64,000 nucleotides of DNA from Chitinophaga niabensis (GCF_039545795.1 NZ_CP154260.1:377001-441000); one strand, 5' to 3'. Shown: positions 19,301-27,347, numbered from the stretch's first letter. Notes: a model not told the origin generated them from the sequence alone. Made by a program: numbers and translations.

Positions 19301-19523
19301 CAAAAGAAGACCGTTGCTCAATGAGCGACAGCACATCCTTTAATAACTGGTCTTTTACAGAGAGACTTACTTTCTTCTCGTACATGGATTGCCCTATACC
19401 TGTAGTGGCAAAGGAAAGCATGGTAGAAAATAACAAGAGGAAGGTGGTGATTCTCATTTTTAGCGAAAAAAAAGGTCCCAGCAGGTTAGTATAACCTGCA
19501 ATAATTTTTTGCATCTTTGTCAT
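16305..19523 (-). CDS. SusC/RagA-type TonB-dependent transporter with STN domain, locus B
   Basis: A 1072-residue outer-membrane importer. After an N-terminal extension the signal segment is about residues 23-45 (ending TTGIGQS). An STN domain spans about 52-120 (KDVLSLIEQRSSFVIGYN), a CarbopepD_reg-like domain about 138-215 (ISGKVTDKASGQALPGVSI), the plug about 222-370 with LDEVVVTGQGLDISKRRLS and TTLYGSDAANGVIQI, and the barrel ends in FLGTLRLNF. The STN domain ties it to the FecR and ECF genes just upstream (116-bp gap). The ATG at 19523 is the first good start. SusD and the phosphodiesterase follow. Confidence 0.92.
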   Translation of the reverse strand: MTKMQKIIAGYTNLLGPFFSLKMRITTFLLLFSTMLSFATTGIGQSMYEKKVSLSVKDQLLKDVLSLIEQRSSFVIGYNSDNIPDNIRISYSAINKPVSKILSDLLNDYPVIAKQVSERHILLRKVQPAEKLLWQQELIISGKVTDKASGQALPGVSIGVKGTSAGTITAENGVFALHFPQGKEEIVMVVYYLGFKRQEISITRANAGKTYNIALEADRLGLDEVVVTGQGLDISKRRLSTNVVSIGSKELSEAPSGRIDRMLQGKLPNAQIRLTGGQAGATSLIRARGVNSAFVNSTPVIYVDGVRMDNLNTVSALGGGSTQGSAISAISDIPTDNIEKIEYINGGAATTLYGSDAANGVIQIFTKKGGANKTAITVETQMGIETPTNDFLHFSRTKELLFQQGLYQKHHLAINGGQGNFGYSFSGNYSNSQGVQIFDQNRNERFDFSSGFRAGMGSKVTYESSFTFTSNTFKRNRNGNQGGYTGLWFAESGASSITGPKFSPIIDTLSAASFEKMKAYVHEAERLQDNSIKVKRFQTSQVFKYMPLKNLVFKATGGIDYRVQKNQTIQTNQYLSFTTNTSVKDQGSVSNADRKYLGITLDLNGQYEAKLQNFSFITTAGAQLFRNEDQQIAYTGSNIRDGSRNIRDAATKTSDEYYLEVVNYGIYIQENIGYKNKLFVDMGLRADGNPAFGSNIGLQYYPKVGISYIPSAEPWFNSRVISSAKIRGSFGVAGNLPTAFTNERTIAFQGYQSEQAAFFGQPGNEDLKPEKTQTAEGAIDLGFMQDRFLLSAGYYHSITNNALFYVPPTPSTGQSQSQLYNVGRILNKGFEFNVTAIAIQQKDMTLRLNVSVNTLYNKVLSSGGVAPFNINGFSARTIQTVVQEGFPIGFLRGNYGVFGADGTLATTTAQQNLGTTIPDLFGSMNLNFRYKQFDLYASADYQQGAYANSFDAQFRFNYGAGNEGIPQAEIDKNKRTNWLNFTNMFVEKTDFIKVRTIGMNYTIKSGLFRNTVKTLTIGLMAVNPLNFAASSFDPEATISGAAQGQGGATTGGIAYATYSAPRQFLGTLRLNF

Positions 19524-19581
19524 GTTTTAATGTATGTGAATCCGTTAAAATCCTGCCCGCCCTCAGTGGCGTGCATGCTCG

Positions 19582-19606
19582 CCGGAAGCGTCGTAACCGC
19601 TTCCGG
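19582..19606. other. Strong hairpin between fecR and susC (locus B)
   Basis: Nine-bp stem CCGGAAGCG / CGCTTCCGG with a 7-nt loop in the 116-bp fecR-susC gap. A T run follows it only on the plus strand, antisense to the operon. In the sense (minus) direction it is therefore a stem without a T tract, like the hairpin at the same place in locus A. Confidence 0.5.
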
Positions 19607-19639
19607 TTTTTTGTTGGTTTAGTATTACTCCATCATATA

Positions 19640-20578
19640 CTAGTTAGGTTTTTGTGCGTGAATAATAATTTTACCATCTTCTGTTGTATAGGTAATGCCT
19701 GTTAGATCAACCAGGATGTTGAGTACTTCCGGCAAAGGCTGTTTGTTAAAGCTGATCTTGTAATGCCCTTCCTGTTTGCCCTGCACGGAAATGGGAATGT
19801 TGTACTGCCGCTCCAGTTCCCGCGCCATCTCTTCCAGCGAACTGTTATTAAAATACAGGATGTTATTACGCCACTGTGCAACCTCAGATGCCTGCATGGT
19901 TGTAATGGCCAGGGATCTGGTGGCTGTATCATATCGCAATGCTTTATCGGCGGTAAGCACTGCCGCAAGCACTTCCCGCTCCCTCATTACTTTCACCGCA
20001 CCGCTGGCTACATTGATCTGCCAGTCCTTTTGTTCCGGATAGGCTTTGATGTTAAAAGAGGTACCCAACACAGTGGTGGTTATTCCACCGGATTGTATGA
20101 GGAAAGGATGTTCAGGATCTTTTACAATATCAAAGAAAGCTTCCCCGCTTAATGTTATCTTTCGTTCTTTTTTTCCATAGCCTGCTCCGATGGTAAGTTG
20201 TGAACCCGCATTCAGATGTACGACTGAACCATCAGAAAGTTTGATGGAGCGATGCGTCCCGAATGGTACATTCACCAGTTCTGCTTTTAATGCAGCAGGC
20301 GCCTTTGCTGTAAATTGATAAAGCCCCAGGCCGGCTGCTATCAATAAAACAGCAGCAGCTGCCACGCTCGGCCATCTGTAACGGCGGCGGGTGGTTTTGG
20401 AAATGATACGGAATACCAGCGCCTTGCGGAATGCTTCCTTCTGGTCAGCATCCTGTAAAAGACTTTCATCCTCCGGAAAAGAATCATACCAAAGCTCTAC
20501 CTGTCGCACTTCTTCAGGCGTGGCTGTTCCCCGCAGATACTTGTTTAAAATAGTTTTGATCAGATGTTCTTTGTCCAT
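19640..20578 (-). CDS. FecR-type anti-sigma factor, locus B
   Basis: A 312-residue single-pass membrane regulator: cytoplasmic N-domain (1-65), transmembrane helix (about 69-90, SVAAAAVLLIAAGLGLYQF), periplasmic FecR domain (about 98-190, with VPFGTHRSIKLSDGSVVHLNAGS) and a C-terminal DUF4974 domain (about 235-312). It is the partner of the ECF factor 48 bp upstream and, by position, of the STN-bearing SusC downstream. Compared with the locus A FecR it lacks about 60 residues of the cytoplasmic-to-FecR linker region. Role as in the FecIR/FecA relay. Confidence 0.92.
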   Translation of the reverse strand: MDKEHLIKTILNKYLRGTATPEEVRQVELWYDSFPEDESLLQDADQKEAFRKALVFRIISKTTRRRYRWPSVAAAAVLLIAAGLGLYQFTAKAPAALKAELVNVPFGTHRSIKLSDGSVVHLNAGSQLTIGAGYGKKERKITLSGEAFFDIVKDPEHPFLIQSGGITTTVLGTSFNIKAYPEQKDWQINVASGAVKVMREREVLAAVLTADKALRYDTATRSLAITTMQASEVAQWRNNILYFNNSSLEEMARELERQYNIPISVQGKQEGHYKISFNKQPLPEVLNILVDLTGITYTTEDGKIIIHAQKPN

Positions 20579-20626
20579 AACACCCTATATATGATCGTTA
20601 CGGACGGGAAGTACTGCTGAGATGCG

Positions 20627-21211
20627 TTAAGGAATTATTAAGAAGAGTATGACGAGTAAAGTATTTTTCTCCACAAACACACGCAAATGATGAAGCGCGA
20701 TGGAAATATTGTTTTTAACCGTTTGTTCAGATAATGAAAGATGAGCGGCTATTTCTTTATTGGATAAATGCGCATAACGACTTAAGCGGTAAGCGATCTG
20801 TAATCTTTCCGGCATGCGGTTCAGTTCATCTGTTACCCTTTTTTCCAGTTCTTTCGTTTCCAGCATCTCCTGTGCGGATGTTGTTGATTGCTGGTTTAAC
20901 AGGTTTTCAAGCAGCTCCTCAGAAAAAATAGTTTGTTTTGTGCGGCTGAATTGCCTGATGATGCAGTAACGGGCAGCTTTAAAAAGATAGGATGCCAGTG
21001 TACCATTTGCATCCGTATAAATAGTAGTTCTGTTCTTCCAGGCAGTGATAAATATTTCCTGCAGAATATCCCGGGTGTCTTCTTCATCCTTAAGCCTGGC
21101 ATGGATATGGCGGTATAACTCCTCCCAGTACCTGTTTACCAGAATGGTAAATGCCGGGTGGTTGTCTTCTTTTATCAGATCGATCAACCGGTTATCTGAA
21201 AGCTTTTCCAT
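20627..21211 (-). CDS. ECF-type RNA polymerase sigma factor (FecI-like), locus B
   Basis: A 194-residue ECF sigma factor: region 2 about residues 13-80 (FTILVNRYWEELYRHIHARL, EEDTRDILQEIFITAWKNR) and region 4 about 125-175 (LNRMPERLQIAYRLSRYAHLSNKEIAAHLSLSEQTVKNN, split by the linker). It heads a minus-strand operon that continues with FecR, SusC, SusD and the phosphodiesterase. The C-terminal 12 residues are strongly hydrophobic (NTLLVILFLIIP), as in the locus A factor. The start codon lies 8 bp after a perfect TAnnTTTG element, so the 5' leader is very short. Confidence 0.9.
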   Translation of the reverse strand: MEKLSDNRLIDLIKEDNHPAFTILVNRYWEELYRHIHARLKDEEDTRDILQEIFITAWKNRTTIYTDANGTLASYLFKAARYCIIRQFSRTKQTIFSEELLENLLNQQSTTSAQEMLETKELEKRVTDELNRMPERLQIAYRLSRYAHLSNKEIAAHLSLSEQTVKNNISIALHHLRVFVEKNTLLVILFLIIP

Positions 21212-21219
21212 ATCATCAG

Positions 21220-21227
21220 CAAACTTA
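21220..21227 (-). promoter_or_regulatory. -7 element of ECF sigma gene B
   Basis: TAAGTTTG on the minus strand is a perfect match to TAnnTTTG. No clear -33 TTG is visible at the expected distance. Confidence 0.4.
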
Positions 21228-21331
21228 CCGGTTGGATGTAAACTGAATATTAAGCTTCTTATCCGGATTCAAAATCCCCAACTCACATATTAATTTCTTT
21301 TCATAGTTTAGCTACAGAAAAACATCACTTC

Positions 21332-23704
21332 ATGAGAAACCGGCTGCTTTTATGCTGCATTTTCGGGTTGGCCACTTTGGTCTCCGTTGCCCAGGACACT
21401 TCCCGTATAAAAAGAGATTCCACCCGCACAAGAAGGGGCGGAGGAATGTCTGCCATCTTTGCTGATTCCGCCGCGCTCACCAGCAGCGATTATCAACTGA
21501 AGATCGAAAACTCCTACGTAGTACTGGATAACATTGATAACAAAAGTGAATTGGGCATAGGTATAGACCTGATCGTAGCAAAACTGGCAGACAGTGATTC
21601 GGTACTCAGTGTGCTGAAAGACAATGTGCTCAATAACAGCCAGGCCCTCAACCTCCGCAACCTCCAGGTGTTCAGGACCTTGCTGCAAAATATCCAAATG
21701 GACCTCAGGGCACACCGCAAACTATTGGACAGCGCTGAAACCAAACTGAATAACCTCAGGAACAACCTGGCAACCCTCAGAAGCGATACCGTACTCCGTC
21801 AACTGATGAGAGACTCTTTGCTGCGCATCCAGTTTGCGCCGCAGTTAAAAGATATGCGGGAGGCCTGGCGCAGCAGCACCCGCCATCTGCGTGAAAGCCT
21901 GGCAACCATCAACCTGCTGCAAACACATACTTCCGCCAATGCCATCACCACTTCCAAACTGCTGGACAAAGTGAACAACCTCCTGAACACTTCTGCCACC
22001 CGCATTTTTGGAAAAGAATATAATTACCTCTGGGAAAAAGATACGCTGGATGTATCTGCCGCCACCCGTTCCTCTTTCTACAAAGCAGTCAGGGGAGAAA
22101 GGAAAGCACTGGATTATTATTTTAAAGACAGCGGCAATAAAAGATTATTCCTGCTGCTCATCGGCATCCTGTTCTTTATATGGATCTTCCGCAGCATCCG
22201 TGCCCTGCGCCGTCTCAATGGCATGGGAACTATCCGCGAAATGGAATTTGAATACCTGCCCTCCGGTTACATTGTTTCCTCTTTCGTGATCATGTTCTCC
22301 ATTGCTCCGCTGTTTGATCTGCATGCACCTTCTGCCTACATTGAATCCATGCAGTTCCTGTTACTGATCATTCTCACCATTATCTGCTGGAAAAAATGGC
22401 CGCGCAGGTTATTCGTGTACTGGATCGTGATGGTGTTATTGTATATCTTCTTCTCTTTCGCACATCATATTATCGATCCAAGTTTCTGGCAACGCAGCTG
22501 GTTCATTATCCTCAATATCCTGTCTGTAGTATTCGGATGGCTCTTCCTCACAAGGCTAAAGGAAAACCTGCATTTGAGAGGTTTCCTGCGTTTTGTGATC
22601 ATCCTGCATAATATCATGAATATCCTGGCCATCTTCTTTAATTTATTTGGCCGCTTTTCACTCGCACAGATCTTTGGCCATGCTGCCATTTTCGCCTTTA
22701 CGCAGGCAGTTGGCCTGGCAGTATTCAGCAAGATCTGTATGGAAGCCATCCTGCTGCAGATTGTGACCAGCCGGATCAAAAGAGGGGTTACCACACACTT
22801 TGAATTCCAGCATGTGCTCACCAGCTTCCGCCGCCCCGTTTTATTCCTGGTAGTGATCCTGTGGCTGATTGTGTTCACCACCAATCTGAATATCTATACC
22901 ACCGTATTAAACAGCCTGATAGAATTCCTGGAAACCCCGCGCAGCATCGGAAATGCTACCTTTACCATCGGTGGTATATTACTCTTCTTCCTGATCATAT
23001 GGATAGCACACTTATTGCAGAAGTACGTAGGTTACTTCTTTGGCGATACAGGAAATGATGATGAAATAAGCAACAAAGGCCAGCGCTCGCGCCTGCTTAT
23101 AGCAAGACTGATACTCCTCTGCCTCGGTTACCTCCTGGCCGTTGCCGCCTCCGGCGTTCCGGTAGACAAGATCACCATTGTACTGGGAGCCTTAGGTGTT
23201 GGTATTGGTCTCGGCTTACAGAACATCGTGAACAACTTCGTATCAGGCATCATCCTCATATTCGACAGGCCCCTGCAAATAGGCGATGTAGTAGAAATAG
23301 GCGATAAATCCGGCCGCGTAAGAGAAATAGGCCTGCGTTCCAGCACCCTGCTCACCCAGAATGGCGCCGAAGTGATCATCCCCAACGGCGACATCCTCTC
23401 CCAGCAGATCGTGAACTGGACCCTCTCCAATAGCCAGCAACGCCTCGAAATAGACCTGACCGTAACCGGCAACACAGATATGGAAGTAGTATCCGCCAGC
23501 ATCAAAAAAGCCATCCTTCAATCCAAATACATAGTCCCCAACCGGGAACCACAGATATTATTCACCAAAGTAATGGAAGAGGGTTTTGAACTGAAAGCCT
23601 TCTGCTGGAGCATAGACGTAGCCAAATCCGCCGAAGCAAGAAGCGAGATCCTGCTCCTCCTGCACAAACAGTTGAGTTCAGAGAATATCACACTAAACTT
23701 CTGA
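21332..23704 (+). CDS. Large MscS-family mechanosensitive channel
   Basis: A 790-residue protein, much longer than E. coli MscS (286). It has a signal peptide (1-20), a long coiled-coil periplasmic region with many Leu/Asn/Ser heptads (about 50-245), a bundle of about ten membrane helices (265-600), then the pore helix GALGVGIGLGLQNIVNNFVSG and the MscS beta domain starting at DRPLQIGDVVEIGD (about 650-690), with NGDILSQQIVNWTLS further on. This layout is like MscK/YbdG-type channels. Such channels release solutes on hypo-osmotic shock. It is transcribed alone and divergently from the locus B operon. Confidence 0.9.
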   Translation: MRNRLLLCCIFGLATLVSVAQDTSRIKRDSTRTRRGGGMSAIFADSAALTSSDYQLKIENSYVVLDNIDNKSELGIGIDLIVAKLADSDSVLSVLKDNVLNNSQALNLRNLQVFRTLLQNIQMDLRAHRKLLDSAETKLNNLRNNLATLRSDTVLRQLMRDSLLRIQFAPQLKDMREAWRSSTRHLRESLATINLLQTHTSANAITTSKLLDKVNNLLNTSATRIFGKEYNYLWEKDTLDVSAATRSSFYKAVRGERKALDYYFKDSGNKRLFLLLIGILFFIWIFRSIRALRRLNGMGTIREMEFEYLPSGYIVSSFVIMFSIAPLFDLHAPSAYIESMQFLLLIILTIICWKKWPRRLFVYWIVMVLLYIFFSFAHHIIDPSFWQRSWFIILNILSVVFGWLFLTRLKENLHLRGFLRFVIILHNIMNILAIFFNLFGRFSLAQIFGHAAIFAFTQAVGLAVFSKICMEAILLQIVTSRIKRGVTTHFEFQHVLTSFRRPVLFLVVILWLIVFTTNLNIYTTVLNSLIEFLETPRSIGNATFTIGGILLFFLIIWIAHLLQKYVGYFFGDTGNDDEISNKGQRSRLLIARLILLCLGYLLAVAASGVPVDKITIVLGALGVGIGLGLQNIVNNFVSGIILIFDRPLQIGDVVEIGDKSGRVREIGLRSSTLLTQNGAEVIIPNGDILSQQIVNWTLSNSQQRLEIDLTVTGNTDMEVVSASIKKAILQSKYIVPNREPQILFTKVMEEGFELKAFCWSIDVAKSAEARSEILLLLHKQLSSENITLNF

Positions 23705-23710
23705 TAATCA

Positions 23711-23757
23711 ACAAAAAAAGAACAAGGAGGTGTCTAACAGAGACGCCTCCTTGCTTT
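23711..23757 (+). terminator. Terminator of the mechanosensitive channel gene
   Basis: Stem CAAGGAGGTGTCT / AGACGCCTCCTTG (23723-23735 with 23741-23753, one G-T wobble) with a 5-nt loop, preceded by an A run and followed by a short T-rich tract. Confidence 0.75.
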
Positions 23758-23763
23758 ATGGTA

Positions 23764-23814
23764 GTATCCTCCTATCCTTGACATAGGCTTCACATAGGCT
23801 CAAGATAGGAGAAT
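23764..23814. repeat. 11-bp-period repeat in the 580-bp intergenic stretch
   Basis: Three consecutive 11-bp units, CATAGGCTTCA, CATAGGCTCAA and GATAGGAGAAT (23782-23814), follow an inverted relative of the last unit (TCCTCCTATCC, 23767-23777). The rest of the gene-free stretch 23815-24158 is rich in A and C on the plus strand and contains GGCCCATGG twice (near 23995 and 24006). I see no gene there. Confidence 0.55.
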
Positions 23815-24158
23815 CCTTCTCTCATCCTATACCCAGGGTAGTGCATAAGTAGTTTTAGGGAACCAGCTTTACCATACTATCAGCTATCGTTGTGTCACTC
23901 CCTTCTGCGGCAGTGCATAACTGAACAGAAATATGGCCAAAGCCCATGCAAAAACACCATAAAACCATCGCAGACCCGTAGTAAACCCGGGGTTGGCCCA
24001 TGGCAGGCCCATGGTAGAGCCATAGATGACCTCCGTTTACCGGCCAAAACGGCCACAAAAAGCCATCCCTCTCAACAATCCCCTTCAAAAAAAACACGCT
24101 CCCCAAAAAACACACACCACCACTCACCCCCAATCCAACCAAAAAGCCCACCAGCGGA

Positions 24159-24253
24159 AATAAGCATAAAAAAAATTCGTCCGAAAGCTGTTCCCTCTTG
24201 CCTCTTATAACCACTGGGCTAGTTTTTTCGGTCGAATTTTTTTTATGCTTATT
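24159..24253. repeat. 28-bp inverted repeat forming a long hairpin
   Basis: Arms 24159-24186 and 24226-24253 are reverse complements with one mismatch; the outer 21 bp are perfect. The outer arm starts AATAAGCAT, runs through eight A, and ends CCGAAA. The loop is 39 nt. It is far longer than the terminators in this window and not next to a gene end. It could be the relic of a miniature inverted-repeat element or a structured RNA. Confidence 0.65.
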
Positions 24254-24276
24254 GGGAGCGGCGGAATATTTTGAAG

Positions 24277-24313
24277 ATAAAAAAAGAGGGTGCTCCCGAA
24301 AGAACACCCTCTT
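24277..24313 (-). terminator. Terminator of the siderophore-type receptor gene
   Basis: Stem AAGAGGGTG / CACCCTCTT (24284-24292 with 24305-24313). A run of seven A on the plus strand becomes a T tract for minus-strand transcripts coming from the receptor gene. Confidence 0.8.
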
Positions 24314-24335
24314 CTTAAAACGGTTAGTAATATAA

Positions 24336-26810
24336 TTAGAACTTAAACGTAGCACTCGCAGCCAACCGCCTCGGCATTTGCTTCTCAACAGTCGTCCATC
24401 CACCAAAATATTCTTTATTCGTAGCATTATCCAGCTTCAAGGCCAGCCGGAAAGCCTTCGCATTATAGAACACACTCGCATTCAGAATAGCATAGGAAGG
24501 CAAAGTGAACACCCCAGTTCTGGAATCATTCGTGATCTTATTATCACTCGCATAATTTCCACCTACACCAGCACCCAAACCTTGTGCTTTACCGCCGGTA
24601 ATAGTATAACTGATCCAAAGGTTCGCCAGGTGCTCAGGACCAGCCGTAACAGGCCGTCTGCCCAACACAAACACTGCAGACTTCTCCATTTTGCTATCGT
24701 TATAAGAATAACCCGCAACAATGTTCAGCCCGTTCACAGGATTCGCGGCAAGGTCCAGTTCAACGCCTTTACTGCGTTGAGAGCCATCCTGGATCGTATA
24801 GTTGTAGGTAACGTTTTCAACGGTCATAGAAGCAGAGCGGGTCATATTGGTCACCAACAGATCATAATAGCTCGCAGTGAAGCTCAGCCTGTGGTCCAAT
24901 GCATCCAGCTTAACACCTCCTTCAAACTGGTTAGCCTGTTGTGGTTTTAAGTTACCATCCACTTTCACCTGCGGAGGGTTTACCACAGGAGCTACGTTAC
25001 GGAAACCATTCATATAGTTGGCAAAGACCCCCACCTTATCTTTTACGATCTGGTAAACCAAGCCGAATTTTGGAGATACGGAAGTCTGGTTATACTTACC
25101 AGTACCCTTCACACCCGTCAGGTGATCAGTTGTTCCTTTATTATCGAAATAATCCACACGTACACTCGCCATGGCAATGAATTTCTCCGTGATGTTCAAT
25201 ACATCAGACACATAGGCACTGTAAGTATCGTTAGTGGTAGCATTCTTTGTCTGGCCCCCTACAGTAGCAGCCAGCTTGGCATCTACAGCCTGCCTGCTCA
25301 GTTGACCGTAACGCGGATCTTTTGCATTGGTTACGTTCACAAAATCAAAGGTCAGATAGGGAGAGTGGTTATTGGTGGTCTGCTGGCTCAGGTAATCCAG
25401 TCCAAATACCAACCTGTTCCGCATTTTGCCGATTTTGAAATCGCCAATGAAGTTCTGCTGAACACCCGTAGTGGTAGAAATAGAATTCTGGTTATACACG
25501 AACCTGCTGATAAGCGTATCATTTTGCATGGAAGCAGGCAACGGCACTGGCGGATTTGAGCCATCAGGCATTTTTAAACCCTGGTCCAGGAACATGATGT
25601 AAGAATAATAACCTTCGCTTTTACGCACACTCCTGGAAAGGTTTGTTTGAGAAGTCCATTTATCGGAGAGTTTATAATTAGCCTGGCCGTAGATGTTCAC
25701 GGTAGGGTTTTTATAAGTGATATCGTTAGCAGTATAGGACCGGTTGAAATCCATGTTCAGTTCCTTAGGCGTAGTAGCTTTCAGAGGACGGCTGCGGTTC
25801 AGGAAAATCATCGTTGCATTGGTACCTTCACTATTATAGATCTCTGCATTCACAAGGAAGGAGAGTTTGTCGCTCGCCTTGTAAGATAAGCTGGGAGCCA
25901 GGAAGAAAGACTTCTTAAACCCTGCATCCTGGAAACTGTTTTCAGAATGATAAGCACCATTGAAACGCAGCAAAGCAGTTTTGTCATCATTCAATGGCGT
26001 ATTGATGTCAGCCGTGATACGGCTCAATCCAAAACCACCACCTGTATAACTGATCTCTCCGCCGAAATTCTCATAGGGGCGTTTGGTCACTATATTGATC
26101 AATCCGCCAAAAGAGATCAGGCTGCTACCGAACAAAGTACCAGAGGGCCCTTTGATGGTTTCAATCCTTTCAATATTAGCCGGGTCGATAGCACCATTGG
26201 TTAAACCTGCAATGCCATTGATCATAGTAGGTTGCACAGAGAAACCACGGATAGAGAAAAAGCCGGCACCATCACCCGGGCGGCCGGTAGAAGACCATAA
26301 ACGGTTCACACCCGGTGCATTTTTGATAGCATCATCAAAAGTAGTGACCACCTGTTCTTTCATCAGTTCTTTCCCGATCACATTATATACCTGTGGGTTC
26401 TCAATATTTTTGATCGGCAAACGGGCTACCTGGTCACTTTCCTTTCTGCCGAATTTATTCTGATTGCCTTTGATGATCACTTCCTGTAACTGCGTATTGG
26501 AAATTTTGATCTCCATGGCTACAGTAGCCGTTTCATTGGCAGTTACCGTCACATCCTGTTCTGTAGTTTCATAACCCAGCAGGGATACGAGCAGTGTATA
26601 TTGTCCCGGAGCGATCCTGCGGAAATTGAATACGCCCTTTTCATCTGTTATAACGCCGCGGTTTTTGTTCTTGATCTGAACCGATACAAAAGGAGCCAGT
26701 TGTCCATCATTGGTTTTGATGGTGCCTTTGATATGTCCGGTGGGATTTTGTGCCTGCAGACTGAGGGCAGATACCATCAGCAGGAGGATAAACGCTGTAA
26801 ATTTTCTCAT
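24336..26810 (-). CDS. TonB-dependent siderophore-type receptor
   Basis: An 824-residue outer-membrane receptor. Signal peptide 1-20, a CarbopepD_reg-like domain (about 25-105, GHIKGTIKTNDGQLAPFVSV), then a plug of the FhuE/FecA siderophore class (about 125-260: VVTTFDDAIKNAPGVN, GAGFFSIRGFSVQPTMINGI, RIETIKGPSGTLFGS, GGLINIVTKRP) and a 22-strand-type barrel ending PRRLAASATFKF. It is much smaller than SusC proteins and has no SusD partner. It probably imports a ferric chelate. The ATG at 26810 starts the signal peptide; an upstream TTG frame extension is not credible. An HxlR regulator gene lies 101 bp upstream in the same direction. Confidence 0.9.
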   Translation of the reverse strand: MRKFTAFILLLMVSALSLQAQNPTGHIKGTIKTNDGQLAPFVSVQIKNKNRGVITDEKGVFNFRRIAPGQYTLLVSLLGYETTEQDVTVTANETATVAMEIKISNTQLQEVIIKGNQNKFGRKESDQVARLPIKNIENPQVYNVIGKELMKEQVVTTFDDAIKNAPGVNRLWSSTGRPGDGAGFFSIRGFSVQPTMINGIAGLTNGAIDPANIERIETIKGPSGTLFGSSLISFGGLINIVTKRPYENFGGEISYTGGGFGLSRITADINTPLNDDKTALLRFNGAYHSENSFQDAGFKKSFFLAPSLSYKASDKLSFLVNAEIYNSEGTNATMIFLNRSRPLKATTPKELNMDFNRSYTANDITYKNPTVNIYGQANYKLSDKWTSQTNLSRSVRKSEGYYSYIMFLDQGLKMPDGSNPPVPLPASMQNDTLISRFVYNQNSISTTTGVQQNFIGDFKIGKMRNRLVFGLDYLSQQTTNNHSPYLTFDFVNVTNAKDPRYGQLSRQAVDAKLAATVGGQTKNATTNDTYSAYVSDVLNITEKFIAMASVRVDYFDNKGTTDHLTGVKGTGKYNQTSVSPKFGLVYQIVKDKVGVFANYMNGFRNVAPVVNPPQVKVDGNLKPQQANQFEGGVKLDALDHRLSFTASYYDLLVTNMTRSASMTVENVTYNYTIQDGSQRSKGVELDLAANPVNGLNIVAGYSYNDSKMEKSAVFVLGRRPVTAGPEHLANLWISYTITGGKAQGLGAGVGGNYASDNKITNDSRTGVFTLPSYAILNASVFYNAKAFRLALKLDNATNKEYFGGWTTVEKQMPRRLAASATFKF

Positions 26811-26911
26811 CGTAATATATTTATTGGCTGATAGCGGTAACAAACCGCCGGTCTTTAATCCGCCGCAAAATTCAGGTACAATGAGTGGCCGGGTGGATCG
26901 GATGCGGAATT

Positions 26912-27265
26912 TTATTTACGCAATAGGGAATTTTCAGTGGATTTTTCAAAATAGTTATTCCCCCAGCGTTCCATCTGCATAATCACCGGAAGCAGGCTGG
27001 TGCCCCATTCCGTGAGATAATATTCCACTTTGGGAGGTACTTCAGGATAGATTTTTTTATATATGATGTGTAGTTCCTCCAGCACTTTCAATTGCTGGTT
27101 CAACACGCGGGGAGGGGCTTCAGGAATACTACGATGGAGGTCACTGGGCCTGCGGATGCCGGAATGGATACTATCCAGTAAACAGGCTTTCCATTTCCCG
27201 CCCAATACCTTGATCGTCATATTTACACCATATTCCAGTGATTCCGGGAGCTTTTTTACATACAT
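26912..27265 (-). CDS. HxlR-family transcriptional regulator
   Basis: A 117-residue winged-helix DNA-binding protein. The family hallmark is seen in LGGKWKACLLDSIHSGIRRPSDLHRSIP (residues 21-48) and RVLNQQLKVLEELHIIYKKIYPEVPPKVEYYLTEWGTSL (53-91). It lacks the N-terminal Cys in the CP(V/I) motif that many redox- or aldehyde-sensing HxlR proteins use, so its signal is probably not thiol oxidation. It is divergent from the RND pump gene across a 183-bp gap that holds an 18-bp perfect palindrome, and it is co-oriented with the siderophore-type receptor. Either or both could be its targets. Confidence 0.88.
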   Translation of the reverse strand: MYVKKLPESLEYGVNMTIKVLGGKWKACLLDSIHSGIRRPSDLHRSIPEAPPRVLNQQLKVLEELHIIYKKIYPEVPPKVEYYLTEWGTSLLPVIMQMERWGNNYFEKSTENSLLRK

Positions 27266-27285
27266 GATGGAGGGTTTAAGGACAA

Positions 27286-27293
27286 CAAATATA
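27286..27293 (-). promoter_or_regulatory. -7 element of the HxlR gene
   Basis: TATATTTG on the minus strand is a perfect TAnnTTTG match 20 bp before the HxlR start codon. The -33 region is only TTTC-like. Confidence 0.45.
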
Positions 27294-27347
27294 TCATAAT
27301 GCCGGCTGGTCTGAAAAGGTTCCCGGCAATACCCGCCAGTGGCGCAT

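Noticed and set aside
19582..19610. Plus-strand rho-independent terminator
   Set aside because: It has a stem and T run on the plus strand, but no plus-strand gene ends there. It is more likely an element of the minus-strand fecR-susC transcript.
24159..24253. Complete insertion sequence
   Set aside because: Only a 95-bp inverted repeat is seen; there is no transposase frame and no target-site duplication can be recognised.
23855..24427. Open frames on both strands (190 aa minus, 106 aa plus) in the 580-bp gene-free stretch
   Set aside because: The translations are low in complexity, run through the inverted repeat and a terminator, and overlap the end of the receptor gene. They show no domain and no credible start.
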